A stretch of 64,000 bases of DNA from Paenibacillus chibensis (GCF_004001045.1 NZ_BIMK01000035.1:24770-88769); one strand, 5' to 3'. Shown: positions 34,499 to 43,899, numbered from the stretch's first letter. Program-made: numbers and translations. Notes: a model not told the origin generated them from the sequence alone.

Positions 34499-35362
34499 TC
34501 AGAGCGGCGCTTGGTAACGTCCGGCTTCCGTCACGACGCGGAATTTGGTGCCCTTTTGCTGAATGACCGACAAGTTGGTTCCTTCCGTGCCGTACCATTC
34601 GACACCGAGGGCATACCCGGCCTTGCTGGATGAAGCAAAGATCAGATGGAAGAGCTCCGGTCCCATTTCGCCGCCGTCATCGACGCGCCAGGTAGAGTAG
34701 GGATCGCTATTGCCGACGAAGTCTTGGAAGACCATGCTTCCACGGTCGACGAGCACGAGGCTGGCCAGCGGCTTGCCGCTGCCTTGGACGAATTTGACGA
34801 TGCCGATCTGCACGCCGTTTGTGGTCGTTGCGATCAAGCCTTGCGTGGCGACTTTGCGGTTTTTGGCTTTTTCGATCGCTTTGACGGTTTTGGCGTTGAA
34901 TTTTCCCTTTTGCTCGGATTGGAAGGTCAAAAAGGTATGGCCTTGAAAAGCGTTCGCCGTCTGGAGCAGGACGCTTGCATCGCTCTTGAGCTTGCTGCCC
35001 GGGTTGCTCAGCTTGAACAGCTCGCCTTCATCGAATTTGAAATTTGCCGCAGATTGTCTGTAGCTGGACTTGGAGGAGGCTTTTTGATGCTTCACGTAGG
35101 TTGCGCGGAACGTCTTGCCGGAAGCATACAGCACAGAGGTGAGCGTTTTGGGAGCCGGGTGGCTTTTTTCAGGATTGCCTAAGAGTCCGAGTATTTGCTT
35201 GCCGCTCGGATCGACGTATCCGAACATCAGCTGGTCGGCGCGAAGTTCTCCTTTGCTTGCGCTGACCTTTGCGGGAGAAGGCGCAGCCGTAGCACCGGCG
35301 AACGAGGCAAACCAAGGCACACAGAGCACCAGGAGAAGGAATGCGGATATATGTTTTTTCAT
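34499..35362 (-). CDS. Secreted protein of unknown function
   Basis: 287 residues from ATG 35362 behind AAAGGAG. A clear signal peptide (MKKHISAFLLLVLCVPWFA, cut after about residue 25, AGATA). The mature part is basic and rich in short beta-like stretches (HTFLTFQSEQKGKF, GIVKFVQGSGKPL, SLVLVDRGSMVFQDFV) and has a possible acidic patch VDDGGEMGPELF. No cysteines, repeats or cell-wall anchor are seen. I do not recognise the family; its neighbours give no clue. Confidence 0.7.
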   Translation of the reverse strand: MKKHISAFLLLVLCVPWFASFAGATAAPSPAKVSASKGELRADQLMFGYVDPSGKQILGLLGNPEKSHPAPKTLTSVLYASGKTFRATYVKHQKASSKSSYRQSAANFKFDEGELFKLSNPGSKLKSDASVLLQTANAFQGHTFLTFQSEQKGKFNAKTVKAIEKAKNRKVATQGLIATTTNGVQIGIVKFVQGSGKPLASLVLVDRGSMVFQDFVGNSDPYSTWRVDDGGEMGPELFHLIFASSSKAGYALGVEWYGTEGTNLSVIQQKGTKFRVVTEAGRYQAPL

Positions 35363-35635
35363 ACCGTTGAACTCCTTTGCATCAGATTCAATTCGTAACG
35401 AGCACTTGTAGTTAAGACGTAGGGAATTCCATTTTGTTGCATTCATGCCATAAAAATAACATGGACGGTGGGGACGGCTAGGCCTCGTTACCAATTTTTT
35501 TAATCCCATTTTTGCAAGGCTGAACCAGTATATACCATCCATATCCGGTAATGAAGCTGGAATAGCGGCTTCGAACCCCGCAAAATAACGGGGAAATGCG
35601 CGTTGGTCCTGCGGCAGGGGCTGGTAATTATTGCT

Positions 35636-35649
35636 TAATAGCGCTTTCA
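35636..35649 (-). promoter_or_regulatory. cre-like CcpA site before gnd
   Basis: On the minus strand TGAAAGCGCTATTA, 13 of 14 to TGWAANCGNTNWCA. It ends 9 bases upstream of the -35. Confidence 0.5.
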
Positions 35650-35658
35650 ACATACATA

Positions 35659-35687
35659 TTTACAGATACAAGTTTCTGAATTAAAAT
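35659..35687 (+). promoter_or_regulatory. Promoter of the gluconate operon
   Basis: -35 TTTACA (35659-35664), 17-base spacer, -10 TAAAAT (35682-35687). The predicted start is about 8 bases before the GntR operator. Confidence 0.6.
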
Positions 35688-35701
35688 AATGAGGCTGTAT
35701 G

Positions 35702-35721
35702 TTGTCGACAAGTACACTTGT
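35702..35721 (+). promoter_or_regulatory. GntR operator upstream of gnd
   Basis: Two overlapping palindromes: TTGTCGACAA (35702-35711) and ACAAGT-AC-ACTTGT (35708-35721). They resemble the B. subtilis gluconate operator, whose halves are ACTTGT and ACAAGT. The sequence GTTGTCGACAAGTA recurs upstream of gntP. Confidence 0.65.
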
Positions 35722-35753
35722 AGTCATAAGATGAAATGGAGGATAGATGCACC

Positions 35754-36653
35754 ATGAAACTCGGATTGATCGGTTTAGGCAAAATGGGCTTTAACCTTGC
35801 GCAAAACCTGCTTTCGAGCGGCCATGAAACCGTTGTCTATGATGTTCATCGGGAGCCTGGCGACAAGCTGGCGGGCAAGGGCGCCGTTCCGGTACGCAGC
35901 CTGAAGGAGCTGGTTAGCCGTCTGGAAGCGCCCCGGATCATTTGGATGATGGTGCCGGCAGGAGAAGCCGTAGGCCATGTCATCGAGGAATTGAAGCCGC
36001 TGCTTATTGCGGGCGATATCCTGATCGACGGAGGGAATTCTTTCTATAAAGAATCCATGCTGCGTGCGGAACAGCTGGGCGAGGCCGGCGTGCATTATTT
36101 TGACGTCGGGACGTCAGGCGGAACTTCCGGGGCAGCCGAGGGCGGGTGCTTTATGATCGGCGGCAGCAGGGAGGCTTTCAAGCGGATTGAGCCGTTGTTC
36201 CAAGATATGGCCGTACCCCAAGGCTACTTGTATGCGGGAGCAAGCGGAAGTGGACATTTTCTGAAAATGGTTCATAACGGGATCGAATACGGCATGATGC
36301 AAGCCATTGCAGAAGGATTCGAGATTCTGGACAAAAGCGGCTTCGATTACAATTACGAGCAGGTGGCAAAGGTATGGTCGCACGGATCGGTGATCCGCGG
36401 TTGGCTGATGGAGCTGGCTGAAAATGCGTTTGCCAAGGATGCTAAGCTGGATGGCATCAAGGGCATTATGCAAAGCTCGGGTGAAGGCAAGTGGACCGTG
36501 GAAACCGCGATGGACCTTCAGGCCAGTGCCCCTATCATTACGATGTCGCTGCTTATGCGCTACCGTTCGCTTGAAGAAGACACCTTCCATGGCAAAGTGG
36601 TGGCAGCGCTCCGCAATGAATTCGGGGGACACAGCGTCATAGCTAACGATTAA
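35754..36653 (+). CDS. gnd: 6-phosphogluconate dehydrogenase, decarboxylating, NAD type
   Basis: 299 residues, the short (GntZ/YqeC-like) form. Rossmann motif GLIGLGKMGFNLAQNL at the N-terminus, DGGNSFYKESMLRAEQLGE and the substrate motif DVGTSGGTSGAAEGGC, then the catalytic lysine region GSGHFLKMVHNGIEYGMMQA. It oxidises 6-phosphogluconate to ribulose 5-phosphate and CO2, the step after the kinase encoded by the last gene of this cluster. The start follows GGAGGA at 10 bases. The short form usually prefers NAD. Confidence 0.9.
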   Translation: MKLGLIGLGKMGFNLAQNLLSSGHETVVYDVHREPGDKLAGKGAVPVRSLKELVSRLEAPRIIWMMVPAGEAVGHVIEELKPLLIAGDILIDGGNSFYKESMLRAEQLGEAGVHYFDVGTSGGTSGAAEGGCFMIGGSREAFKRIEPLFQDMAVPQGYLYAGASGSGHFLKMVHNGIEYGMMQAIAEGFEILDKSGFDYNYEQVAKVWSHGSVIRGWLMELAENAFAKDAKLDGIKGIMQSSGEGKWTVETAMDLQASAPIITMSLLMRYRSLEEDTFHGKVVAALRNEFGGHSVIAND

Positions 36654-36770
36654 TTTCCGAGGCGAATGGTTGGTACGAGCATGCGTTCATGTGATAAAAT
36701 CCTATTATCGTATGTTTAAATCGGAATTTTGCAAAGTATTGCAAGATCGTTAAAATAGGAGAGTTGTCTC

Positions 36771-37451
36771 ATGCTGCAGTATCCATCCGTCTGGCTCAAT
36801 AACGCGTCTCTTGGAGAAACCATCGCCTGCGAGCTCAGGCTTCGAATCATTAACGGAACCATCAAAACCGATGAAGTCATATCGGAGAATTGGGTGGCTT
36901 CCGAGTTCGGAACAAGCCGCTCCCCCGTCCGGGAAGCTCTAAAAACGCTGTCCAACGAAGGACTGATCCGGCTCGAACGAATGGGGGCCGTCGTGATCGG
37001 CCTGGACATTGCCGATGTGGAGGAGCTGTATGATGTCCGGTTTTTGATCGAAAGCTTCGTGCAGCAGCGGCTGGCTCAAACGGATGTGACAGAGCTGCTC
37101 GGCAGCTTGCAGCGGATCGTGGATAAAATGGAGCTTGCGATGAAGCACAACGATGCGGTGGAGTTTTCGTACCAGGATTTATCCTTCCATGAAACCATCA
37201 TTACTGCCGCAGAGCATAATCGTATTCTGCATTTGTGGAAAAGCATTCGTCCGATCGTCATGACCGTGATGCTGATTACGACCGATGAGATTTTTTCCAA
37301 AGGAGAACAAAAGCTCCACGCTGTCATCGAAAAACACTACCGAATCATGAAGGGACTGGAATCCCAAGACAAGAAAGTGGTCGAAGAGGTAGTCAGGGAG
37401 TACTTTGCGGATTCGCGGAAAACGCTGCACACCAGTATTCCAGGTCATTAA
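36771..37451 (+). CDS. gntR: GntR/FadR-family gluconate operon repressor
   Basis: 226 residues: winged helix-turn-helix (about 15-75; ENWVASEFGTSRSPVREALKTL) followed by an all-helical FCD ligand domain (about 80-215) with metal-site candidates in DLSFHETI and the HYRIMKG segment. Its position between gnd and gntP and the matching palindromes before both support control of this cluster, with gluconate or 6-phosphogluconate as inducer, as in B. subtilis. RBS is AGGAGAG. Confidence 0.88.
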   Translation: MLQYPSVWLNNASLGETIACELRLRIINGTIKTDEVISENWVASEFGTSRSPVREALKTLSNEGLIRLERMGAVVIGLDIADVEELYDVRFLIESFVQQRLAQTDVTELLGSLQRIVDKMELAMKHNDAVEFSYQDLSFHETIITAAEHNRILHLWKSIRPIVMTVMLITTDEIFSKGEQKLHAVIEKHYRIMKGLESQDKKVVEEVVREYFADSRKTLHTSIPGH

Positions 37452-37493
37452 CCGGCCAGGGGCGCATGTTCAAGTGGGCATGCCGCTTTAAGT

Positions 37494-37508
37494 TGTCGAC
37501 AAGTATAC
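37494..37508 (+). promoter_or_regulatory. GntR operator upstream of gntP
   Basis: TTGTCGACAAGTATA repeats the operator core before gnd and keeps ACAAGTAT, the right half of the B. subtilis operator. It lies 104 bases before gntP, so gntP-gntK may have its own regulated promoter. Confidence 0.6.
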
Positions 37509-37597
37509 CGATTAAAGAAATCAAATGTTGGATATATGGGTATCATACTGACAAGATTGCATAATTTCACCATACGAATTAAAGGGAGGGCATCTAG

Positions 37598-38959
37598 ATG
37601 TCCAGTATATTCGGCTTAAGCCACAATTGGACGCTCATTATTTGGACCCTGATCGCCATTGCGTTTCTGATTGTGTTTATCGCAAAATTCAAATGGAATC
37701 CGTTTGTGACCCTCTTGCTGTCCGCATTGCTCCTCGGATTCCTGGCGGGCATGAAACCGCTTGATATCGTTGATTCGGTCACGAAGGGCCTGGGCGGGAC
37801 GCTTGGGACCATCGCGATCGTCATCGGTCTTGGCACAATGCTCGGCAAAATGATGGCCGAGTCCGGCGGTGCGGAGCAAATCGCGACGACGCTCGTAGAC
37901 CGTTTTGGCGAGAAGCGCGTCCATTGGGCGATGATGATCGTCGGCTTTATCGTCGGCATTCCCGTGTTTTTTGAGGTCGGCGTTATTCTGCTGATCCCGA
38001 TTATCTTTACCGTAGCCCGGAAAACGAAAATGTCGCTGCTGCAGATCGGCATTCCGATCCTGGCCGGCCTGTCCACCGTTCACGGCTTGGTTCCGCCGCA
38101 TCCGGCGCCTATGATTGCCATTGATGCTTTCAAGGCCGATTTGGGTAAAACGATCCTATACTCCCTGATTGTAGGCATTCCGACCGCGATCGTGGCCGGT
38201 CCTCTCTTCGGCAAATGGATCGGCAAACGGATTCAGGTAGAGCCGCCGGCTCAACTTGCGGAGCAGTTCTCCACCAGCAGCTCGCGGAAGCTGCCGGGCT
38301 TTGGCATCACCTTGTTCACGATTTTGCTTCCGGTTATTCTGATGCTGGTCGGATCCATCGCCAAAATTATCGATCCGGATGCCAGCAGCGGCTTTACGGT
38401 ACTGTCCGAGTTTATCGGGCATGAAGTCATCGCCCTGCTGATTGCGGTTGTGTTCTCGTTCTTTTCCCTGGGCTTCTCCCGGGGATTCACGAAGGAACAG
38501 GTATCCAAGTTTACGAGCGAATGCCTGGCTCCGACAGCCACGATCATTCTGATCATCGGCGGCGGGGGCGCGTTCAAGCAGGTGCTGATTAACAGCGGCG
38601 TCGGCGATGCGATCGCGCAAATTGCGACTTCCGCGCATATCAATATCATCTTGTTCGCCTGGTTCGTGGCTGCGCTTATCCGTGTGGCGACAGGCTCGGC
38701 TACGGTGGCCATGACGACGGCCGCCGGCATCGTCGCCCCCGTCCTGGTTCTGAATCCAGGCGCCAGTCCGGAACTGGTCGCGCTGGCAACAGGCGCCGGC
38801 TCGCTCGTACTTTCGCATGTCAACGACGCCGGCTTCTGGATGGTAAAAGAATTTTTCAACATGTCCGTACCGCAGACGCTGAAATCATGGACCGTTATGG
38901 AAACGCTGCTGTCGGTCGTAGGACTCGTCATTATTATGGCAATCAGCCTGTTTGTGTAA
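37598..38959 (+). CDS. gntP: Gluconate:H+ symporter, GntP family
   Basis: 453 residues with 12-14 hydrophobic segments and the GntP family features FFEVGVILLIPIIF, HGLVPPHPAPM and VATGSATVAMTTAAGI. It imports gluconate with protons. RBS is GGGAGGG. It is followed 35 bases later by the kinase gene, so uptake and phosphorylation are co-expressed. Confidence 0.92.
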   Translation: MSSIFGLSHNWTLIIWTLIAIAFLIVFIAKFKWNPFVTLLLSALLLGFLAGMKPLDIVDSVTKGLGGTLGTIAIVIGLGTMLGKMMAESGGAEQIATTLVDRFGEKRVHWAMMIVGFIVGIPVFFEVGVILLIPIIFTVARKTKMSLLQIGIPILAGLSTVHGLVPPHPAPMIAIDAFKADLGKTILYSLIVGIPTAIVAGPLFGKWIGKRIQVEPPAQLAEQFSTSSSRKLPGFGITLFTILLPVILMLVGSIAKIIDPDASSGFTVLSEFIGHEVIALLIAVVFSFFSLGFSRGFTKEQVSKFTSECLAPTATIILIIGGGGAFKQVLINSGVGDAIAQIATSAHINIILFAWFVAALIRVATGSATVAMTTAAGIVAPVLVLNPGASPELVALATGAGSLVLSHVNDAGFWMVKEFFNMSVPQTLKSWTVMETLLSVVGLVIIMAISLFV

Positions 38960-38994
38960 GGCAAGTGCCAGTGAAGAAGAAAGAAGGTTGAAAC

Positions 38995-40533
38995 ATGAGC
39001 AGTAAAATGATGATCGGCATCGACATCGGAACGACAAGCACGAAAGCCGTTTTGTTCGAAGAGAACGGAAAGGTAATCGCCAAGGGCAGTGAAGGTTATC
39101 CCCTTCACACCCCGACTTCGTCGATTGCCGAGCAGGATCCGGATCAGATCTTTGCCGCCGTGATCCATTCCGTAAAACAAGCCATGGAAAAGAGCGGGAC
39201 GCGTCCCGAGCAGGTCATGTTCGTGTCCTTCAGCTCGGCGATGCACAGCGTCATTCCGGTGGATTCGGACGGCAAGCCGCTCATGAACTGCATTACTTGG
39301 GCAGATAACCGCAGCGCGGGGTGGTCCGAAAAGCTGAAAAAGGAGTTCAACGGACATGAGATTTACCTGCGCACGGGAACGCCAATCCATCCGATGTCCC
39401 CTTTGACCAAATTGATGTGGCTGCGTCATGAACAGCCGGACATTTTCAGCAGGGCGGAGAAGTTCATTTCCATTAAAGAATACGTCTTTGCCAAGCTGTT
39501 CAACAAATACGTTATTGATTATTCCATTGCCTCATCGACCGGCATGTTCAATTTGAAGCAGCTGTCCTGGGATGAGGAGGCGCTCCGCGTTGCGGGCATT
39601 GGAGCAGACAAGCTGTCCAAGCCTGTGCCGACAACTCATGCGGTGACGGGACTGCATCCGGTGTATGCCGAGGAAATGGGGCTGTCAGCCTCGACGCCGT
39701 TCATCGTCGGAGCCAGCGACGGCGTGCTCTCGAATCTGGGCGTGGACGCCATCGAGCCCGGGGTTGTTGCCGCTACGATCGGAACGAGCGGGGCCATTCG
39801 CACGGTCGTAGACCGCCCCGTCACCGATCCGAAGGGCCGCATTTTCTGTTATGCGCTGACGGACCAATTGTGGGTCATCGGCGGTCCGGTCAACAATGGC
39901 GGCATGCTGTTCCAATGGGTGAGGGACGAACTGGCGGCCTCCGAGGTGGAGACGGCCAAGCGTCTTGGCCTGGACTCGTATGATTTGTTAACCCGGATCG
40001 CGGAGCAGGTCAGACCGGGCTCGGACGGCCTGCTGTTCCATCCATATATGACCGGGGAACGAGCTCCTTTATGGAACCCGGATGCGCGCGGTTCGTTCTT
40101 TGGACTGACGATGCATCACCGGAAGGAGCACATGATCCGTGCGGTGCTGGAAGGCGTAATCTTCAATATGTACACCGTGCTGCTGGCCATGGAGGAAATT
40201 ATCGGGCGTCCGACGAAAATCCATGCCACGGGCGGGTTCTCCCGTTCTCCGCTGTGGCGCCAGATGATGGCGGATATTTTCGATCAGGAAGTGATCGTGC
40301 CGGAAAGCTATGAGAGCTCCTGCCTGGGCGCGGTCGTGCTTGGCCTGTACGCCCTCGGCCACACCGATACGCTGGGCATCGTATCCGGCATGGTCGGCTC
40401 CACCCACCGGCATAAGCCCGATCAGGAAAATGCGCATGTGTATCATCAGCTGCTGCCGATTTTCATTCAGATTTCGCGTAAGCTGGAAGATGAGTACCGT
40501 GCGATTGCCGATTTTCAGCGGCAGATTTTTTGA
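38995..40533 (+). CDS. gntK: Gluconokinase, FGGY family
   Basis: 512 residues. FGGY fold: phosphate-1 motif GIDIGTTSTKAVLF at the N-terminus, ITWADNRS and the catalytic Asp region VGASDGVLSNLG, then the ATP-binding HATGGFSRSPLWRQMMAD and SSCLGAVVLGLYALG. It phosphorylates gluconate to 6-phosphogluconate. It ends the gnd-gntR-gntP-gntK cluster; B. subtilis has the order gntR-K-P-Z, so the content is the same but the order differs. Confidence 0.92.
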   Translation: MSSKMMIGIDIGTTSTKAVLFEENGKVIAKGSEGYPLHTPTSSIAEQDPDQIFAAVIHSVKQAMEKSGTRPEQVMFVSFSSAMHSVIPVDSDGKPLMNCITWADNRSAGWSEKLKKEFNGHEIYLRTGTPIHPMSPLTKLMWLRHEQPDIFSRAEKFISIKEYVFAKLFNKYVIDYSIASSTGMFNLKQLSWDEEALRVAGIGADKLSKPVPTTHAVTGLHPVYAEEMGLSASTPFIVGASDGVLSNLGVDAIEPGVVAATIGTSGAIRTVVDRPVTDPKGRIFCYALTDQLWVIGGPVNNGGMLFQWVRDELAASEVETAKRLGLDSYDLLTRIAEQVRPGSDGLLFHPYMTGERAPLWNPDARGSFFGLTMHHRKEHMIRAVLEGVIFNMYTVLLAMEEIIGRPTKIHATGGFSRSPLWRQMMADIFDQEVIVPESYESSCLGAVVLGLYALGHTDTLGIVSGMVGSTHRHKPDQENAHVYHQLLPIFIQISRKLEDEYRAIADFQRQIF

Positions 40534-40557
40534 GCGGAGAAGAATATCCCATTCAAC

Positions 40558-40596
40558 AAAAAGCCTGCATGACGCGCACCGTCATGCAGGCTTTTT
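40558..40596 (+). terminator. Intrinsic terminator after gntK
   Basis: AAAAAGCCTGCATGACG pairs perfectly with CGTCATGCAGGCTTTTT around a 5-base loop. It should work in both directions. Confidence 0.95.
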
Positions 40597-40777
40597 AGTT
40601 TGTCTTATGCGAGCGGGAAACCACATGAATAGAGCCAGCGCCTTTCCCGGCCGCGCAGGAGGAGCATCCCGTTGAATTTTGGGTAATAAGTGACATAGAA
40701 CACGACTTCTGGCGGTTTAGTTTTGATAAAGGGAGGTGCTCCCTGTTCCTGCGACTGCGGCGGGAGCGGGATAACAT

Positions 40778-42127
40778 GTGGAAACTGTAAAGATCATTTC
40801 GGTTATTTTGCTCATTTTACTGACATCCTTTTTTGTCGCATCCGAATATTCCGTCATTCGCGTGCGGCTGTCGCGCATGAACCAGCTCGCGGCCGAGGGC
40901 AATAAAAATGCCAAAGCCGTCAAGCATATCATTTCCAAGCTGGACGAGTTTCTGTCCGCATGCCAGCTTGGCACGACACTGACGTCCATGGCCCTTGGCT
41001 GGCTGGGGGAATCGACGGTGGAACGGCTGCTGCATCCGCTGTTCGAGCTGCTTCATATCCCCGGCTCCGTCGAAAGCATACTTTCTTTTATTATCGCGTT
41101 CCTCATCCTGACGTACTTTGAAGTGGTTGTCGGCGAGCTGGTGCCGAAGACGATCGCGATCCAGATGGCCGAGCCGATGGCGCTGTTTTTTGCCCGTCCG
41201 CTCATCATTTTTTATAAAACCACGTATCCGTTCAACTGGATTCTCAGCCGCTCTTCGCGACTGATCACCGGACTGTTCGGCGTCAAAATGATATCGGAGG
41301 AGGATGCGGCGCTCAGTGAGGCAGAGCTGCGCTTTGCCTTGTCGGAAGGGTTCCGCAGCGGTGAAATTACGCCAACAGAGTATCGCTACCTGAACAATGT
41401 GTTCGATTTTGATGAGCGGGATGCCCGGGAAATCATGGTGCCGCGAACATCCATCCGGTATATTGACCATGAAGCAAAGGTTGGCGACGTGCTCGCGGCG
41501 ATCGAGGACAAAACCTTCAGCTATATTCCCGTGATGATGAATGGCGACAAGGATCAGGTCACCGGCATTCTCCATATGAAGGAGGTACTGCATGGGATCG
41601 TGCGTCAAAGCTGCAGCATGGAGGATTCCATCACGGGCTTCATCAAGCCCGTCCTGCAGATGATCGAAACGATCCAGGCCCGCGATTTGCTGGGACAGAT
41701 GCAGAAGACCGGTATCCCTATGGCGATTCTGCTGGATGAGTACGGAGGCACATCGGGGCTTGTGACCATGGAGGATATATTGGAGGAAATCGTGGGGGAT
41801 ATTCCATCTGCCTCCTCTCCGAACGCGGTTTCCGATCAAGCGAAAGCATTAATCACGAAAACGGATGAGCATCGTTATTTGTTGGAGCCGCATGTGCTGA
41901 TCCATGATATCAACCGCAAGCTGAAGACCCATATCCCGGTCGGAGACGAAGTGTATACCCTTGGCGGGTGGATGCTTTCGAGAAAATTCGATCTTAAGGA
42001 AGGGGACCGGCTGCAGTCGGACGATTGGATTTTCACCGTGCTCCATATGGAAGGACCGCGCATTCTACAGATAGAAGCCGAGAAAATGGATCCGGAGGAG
42101 GAAGCGCCTGCGGATGAACGGCCATAG
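40778..42127 (+). CDS. CNNM/CBS-domain membrane protein (HlyC/CorC family)
   Basis: 449 residues from a GTG at 40778. CNNM transmembrane domain (about 1-195, with VGELVPKTIAIQMAEP), a CBS pair (about 215-335, IMVPRTSIRYI and IPMAILLDEYGGTSGLVTMEDILEEIVGDI), then a CorC_HlyC C-terminal domain (about 355-435). Relatives (YhdP, YrkA, MpfA) export magnesium or guard against excess of it; the old hemolysin label is not evidence of toxicity. No M-box was recognised upstream. Confidence 0.9.
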   Translation: METVKIISVILLILLTSFFVASEYSVIRVRLSRMNQLAAEGNKNAKAVKHIISKLDEFLSACQLGTTLTSMALGWLGESTVERLLHPLFELLHIPGSVESILSFIIAFLILTYFEVVVGELVPKTIAIQMAEPMALFFARPLIIFYKTTYPFNWILSRSSRLITGLFGVKMISEEDAALSEAELRFALSEGFRSGEITPTEYRYLNNVFDFDERDAREIMVPRTSIRYIDHEAKVGDVLAAIEDKTFSYIPVMMNGDKDQVTGILHMKEVLHGIVRQSCSMEDSITGFIKPVLQMIETIQARDLLGQMQKTGIPMAILLDEYGGTSGLVTMEDILEEIVGDIPSASSPNAVSDQAKALITKTDEHRYLLEPHVLIHDINRKLKTHIPVGDEVYTLGGWMLSRKFDLKEGDRLQSDDWIFTVLHMEGPRILQIEAEKMDPEEEAPADERP

Positions 42128-42518
42128 TTTCCGGGCTTGGCAAGACTGATTCAACCAAAGCCTGCAGCGTAACCGCTGCAGGCTTTTTTTTCCTTGTTTG
42201 ACTTCTCTATTAAAAACGGCATGGAATATAGCATTTTTCACGGATATAAGCCCGGAGCGGCCGGTGACATCCATATCAATTTACCGATGATCGTCATTCG
42301 CAGATTTTGATAGATTCCGTGTGATTGGCCATGTCGAAGCTTGTTCGCCGCACGTATACATACATTATCGAAGAGTAGTAGAGTTTACGGGTTAAAGGAG
42401 GGATGCAGCAGGATAAAGCCTTCAATCATTTTAGATAGAAAAAGAGTTTCAGATTATTGACGCAAAGGAGAGCTGCGCACGTAAAAAACCACTTTAATGT
42501 TAGAGATGAGGGCTTAAC
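42128..42518. other. Intergenic region before the ArsB-like gene
   Basis: 391 bases with the terminator of the CNNM gene at its start. Two AGGAGG-like sequences (near 42395 and 42467) precede only very short frames. No ArsR-type operator was recognised. Confidence 0.4.
42157..42192 (+). terminator. Intrinsic terminator after the CNNM gene
   Basis: AAAGCCTGCAGCG pairs perfectly with CGCTGCAGGCTTT, with a 4-base loop and TTTTTTTT. Confidence 0.95.
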
Positions 42519-43850
42519 ATGCATGATCTAATGGTGTTGATTACAGTTTGTTCCTTCCTGTTAACCATCGGCTTCATTTTTTGGCGTCCCCAGGTCAATG
42601 AAGCCATCCCGGTAACGATCGGAGCAATCCTGGTTCTGCTCAGCGGCAGCGTCTCTTTGGCAGACCTGGTCCAAATCACGCAAACGATCAGCGGTGCAGC
42701 GGTAACAATTATGGCCACCATTGTCATGGCAATCGTACTGGAAAGCTTCGGATTTTTTCATTGGGCAACCGATCTGCTGACCGCCAAGGCCAGAGGATCG
42801 GGGATCCGGCTGTTTTGGCTGACGAATGTATTCTGTTTCATGATGACGCTGTTCGTGAATAATGACGGCAGCATCCTGATTACGACCCCGATCCTGCTGA
42901 TGATGCTGAAAAACATGGGGCTGAAAAATCACCAGAAAATCCCCTACTTGATCTCCGGGGCGATCATAGCCACCGCCTCAAGCGCACCGATCGGCGTAAG
43001 TAATATTGTCAACCTGATCGCGCTCAAAATCGTTCACATGGACTTGTACATGCATACGGCCATGATGTTCATTCCCGCAACGCTCGGACTGGCTTTGCTT
43101 ACCGGTCTTTTATTTCTGATGTTCTACCGCACGCTTCCCCAAAAGCTGCCGCCAACCGCCAGATGGAATTTAAAACCCGGACAGCATCCCCTTCAAAGGC
43201 CCCTGGAGCCGGAATATAGCAAGAAATTCATGAGAAACATTCTGATCTTTGTCCTATGTGTCCGAATCAGCTTATTCGTGGCTTCCTTCCTGCAGTTCCC
43301 TGTATCCTACATGGCCGTGATCGGATCGGTGCTATTGCTAGGCTGGCGCTGGTATCAGCTTAAAATCCCTCCGCTGGATATGATGAAGAAAACGCCCTGG
43401 TATATTTTCATCTTCGCGTTCAGCATGTATGTAATCATCTATGGACTGAACAATATCGGCCTGACGGATTGGCTGATCCGGGCGCTCCAGCCGATCGTAT
43501 CGGGCAGTCTGCTGTATGCCAGCGTATTGATGGGCGGACTCATCAGCGTCCTGTCCAATATTTTCAATAACCACCCGGCACTGATGGTGGGTACCATAAC
43601 GCTGACTCATATGGGACTGGATCCGCTTACTTTGAAAATCTCCTATTTAGCCAGCGTGATCGGCAGTGATATCGGTTCGTTGCTGCTTCCCATCGGTACG
43701 CTTGCAACCTTGATGTGGCTGCACATTGTACGTAAGGGCGGCGTTCATATCAAGTGGTCCCAATACCTGAAGGTGACGATCGTCGTTATTCCAATCACGG
43801 TGCTGTTTACGCTCGTTATCCTATCGTATTGGGTATCCTGGATTTTTTGA
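42519..43850 (+). CDS. ArsB/NhaD superfamily ion transporter, arsenite-efflux type
   Basis: 443 residues, 10-12 membrane helices. ArsB-like motifs FVNNDGSILITTPILLMM, ASSAPIGVSNIVNLIALK and LSNIFNNHPALMVGTI, and SLLLPIGTLATLMWLHI near the end. The last two resemble the substrate-binding half-loops of ArsB. No arsR, arsC or acr3 lies nearby, so arsenite specificity is inferred; another anion or a sodium-proton exchange role is possible. Weak ribosome site (GAGGGC). Confidence 0.78.
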   Translation: MHDLMVLITVCSFLLTIGFIFWRPQVNEAIPVTIGAILVLLSGSVSLADLVQITQTISGAAVTIMATIVMAIVLESFGFFHWATDLLTAKARGSGIRLFWLTNVFCFMMTLFVNNDGSILITTPILLMMLKNMGLKNHQKIPYLISGAIIATASSAPIGVSNIVNLIALKIVHMDLYMHTAMMFIPATLGLALLTGLLFLMFYRTLPQKLPPTARWNLKPGQHPLQRPLEPEYSKKFMRNILIFVLCVRISLFVASFLQFPVSYMAVIGSVLLLGWRWYQLKIPPLDMMKKTPWYIFIFAFSMYVIIYGLNNIGLTDWLIRALQPIVSGSLLYASVLMGGLISVLSNIFNNHPALMVGTITLTHMGLDPLTLKISYLASVIGSDIGSLLLPIGTLATLMWLHIVRKGGVHIKWSQYLKVTIVVIPITVLFTLVILSYWVSWIF

Positions 43851-43899
43851 GAATTGCATATTCAAGAAGGATTTAATTCGTATATGTGAAATAAATCAT

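Larger units (their letters stand above)
35363..35753. other. Regulatory region upstream of the gluconate operon
   Basis: 391 bases holding a cre-like site (35636-35649), a promoter (35659-35687) and overlapping GntR-type palindromes (35702-35721). The left part (35363-35600) shows nothing notable apart from the presumed promoter of the minus-strand secreted-protein gene. Confidence 0.6.

Noticed and set aside
40597..40777. Possible magnesium (M-box) riboswitch before the CNNM gene because of GGGAGGTGCTCCC
   Set aside because: The conserved M-box blocks beyond this short hairpin are missing.
42401..42436. 11-codon frame after GGAGG upstream of the ArsB-like gene
   Set aside because: Ribosome site is only 1 base from the start and no terminator or stem follows that would make it a leader peptide.
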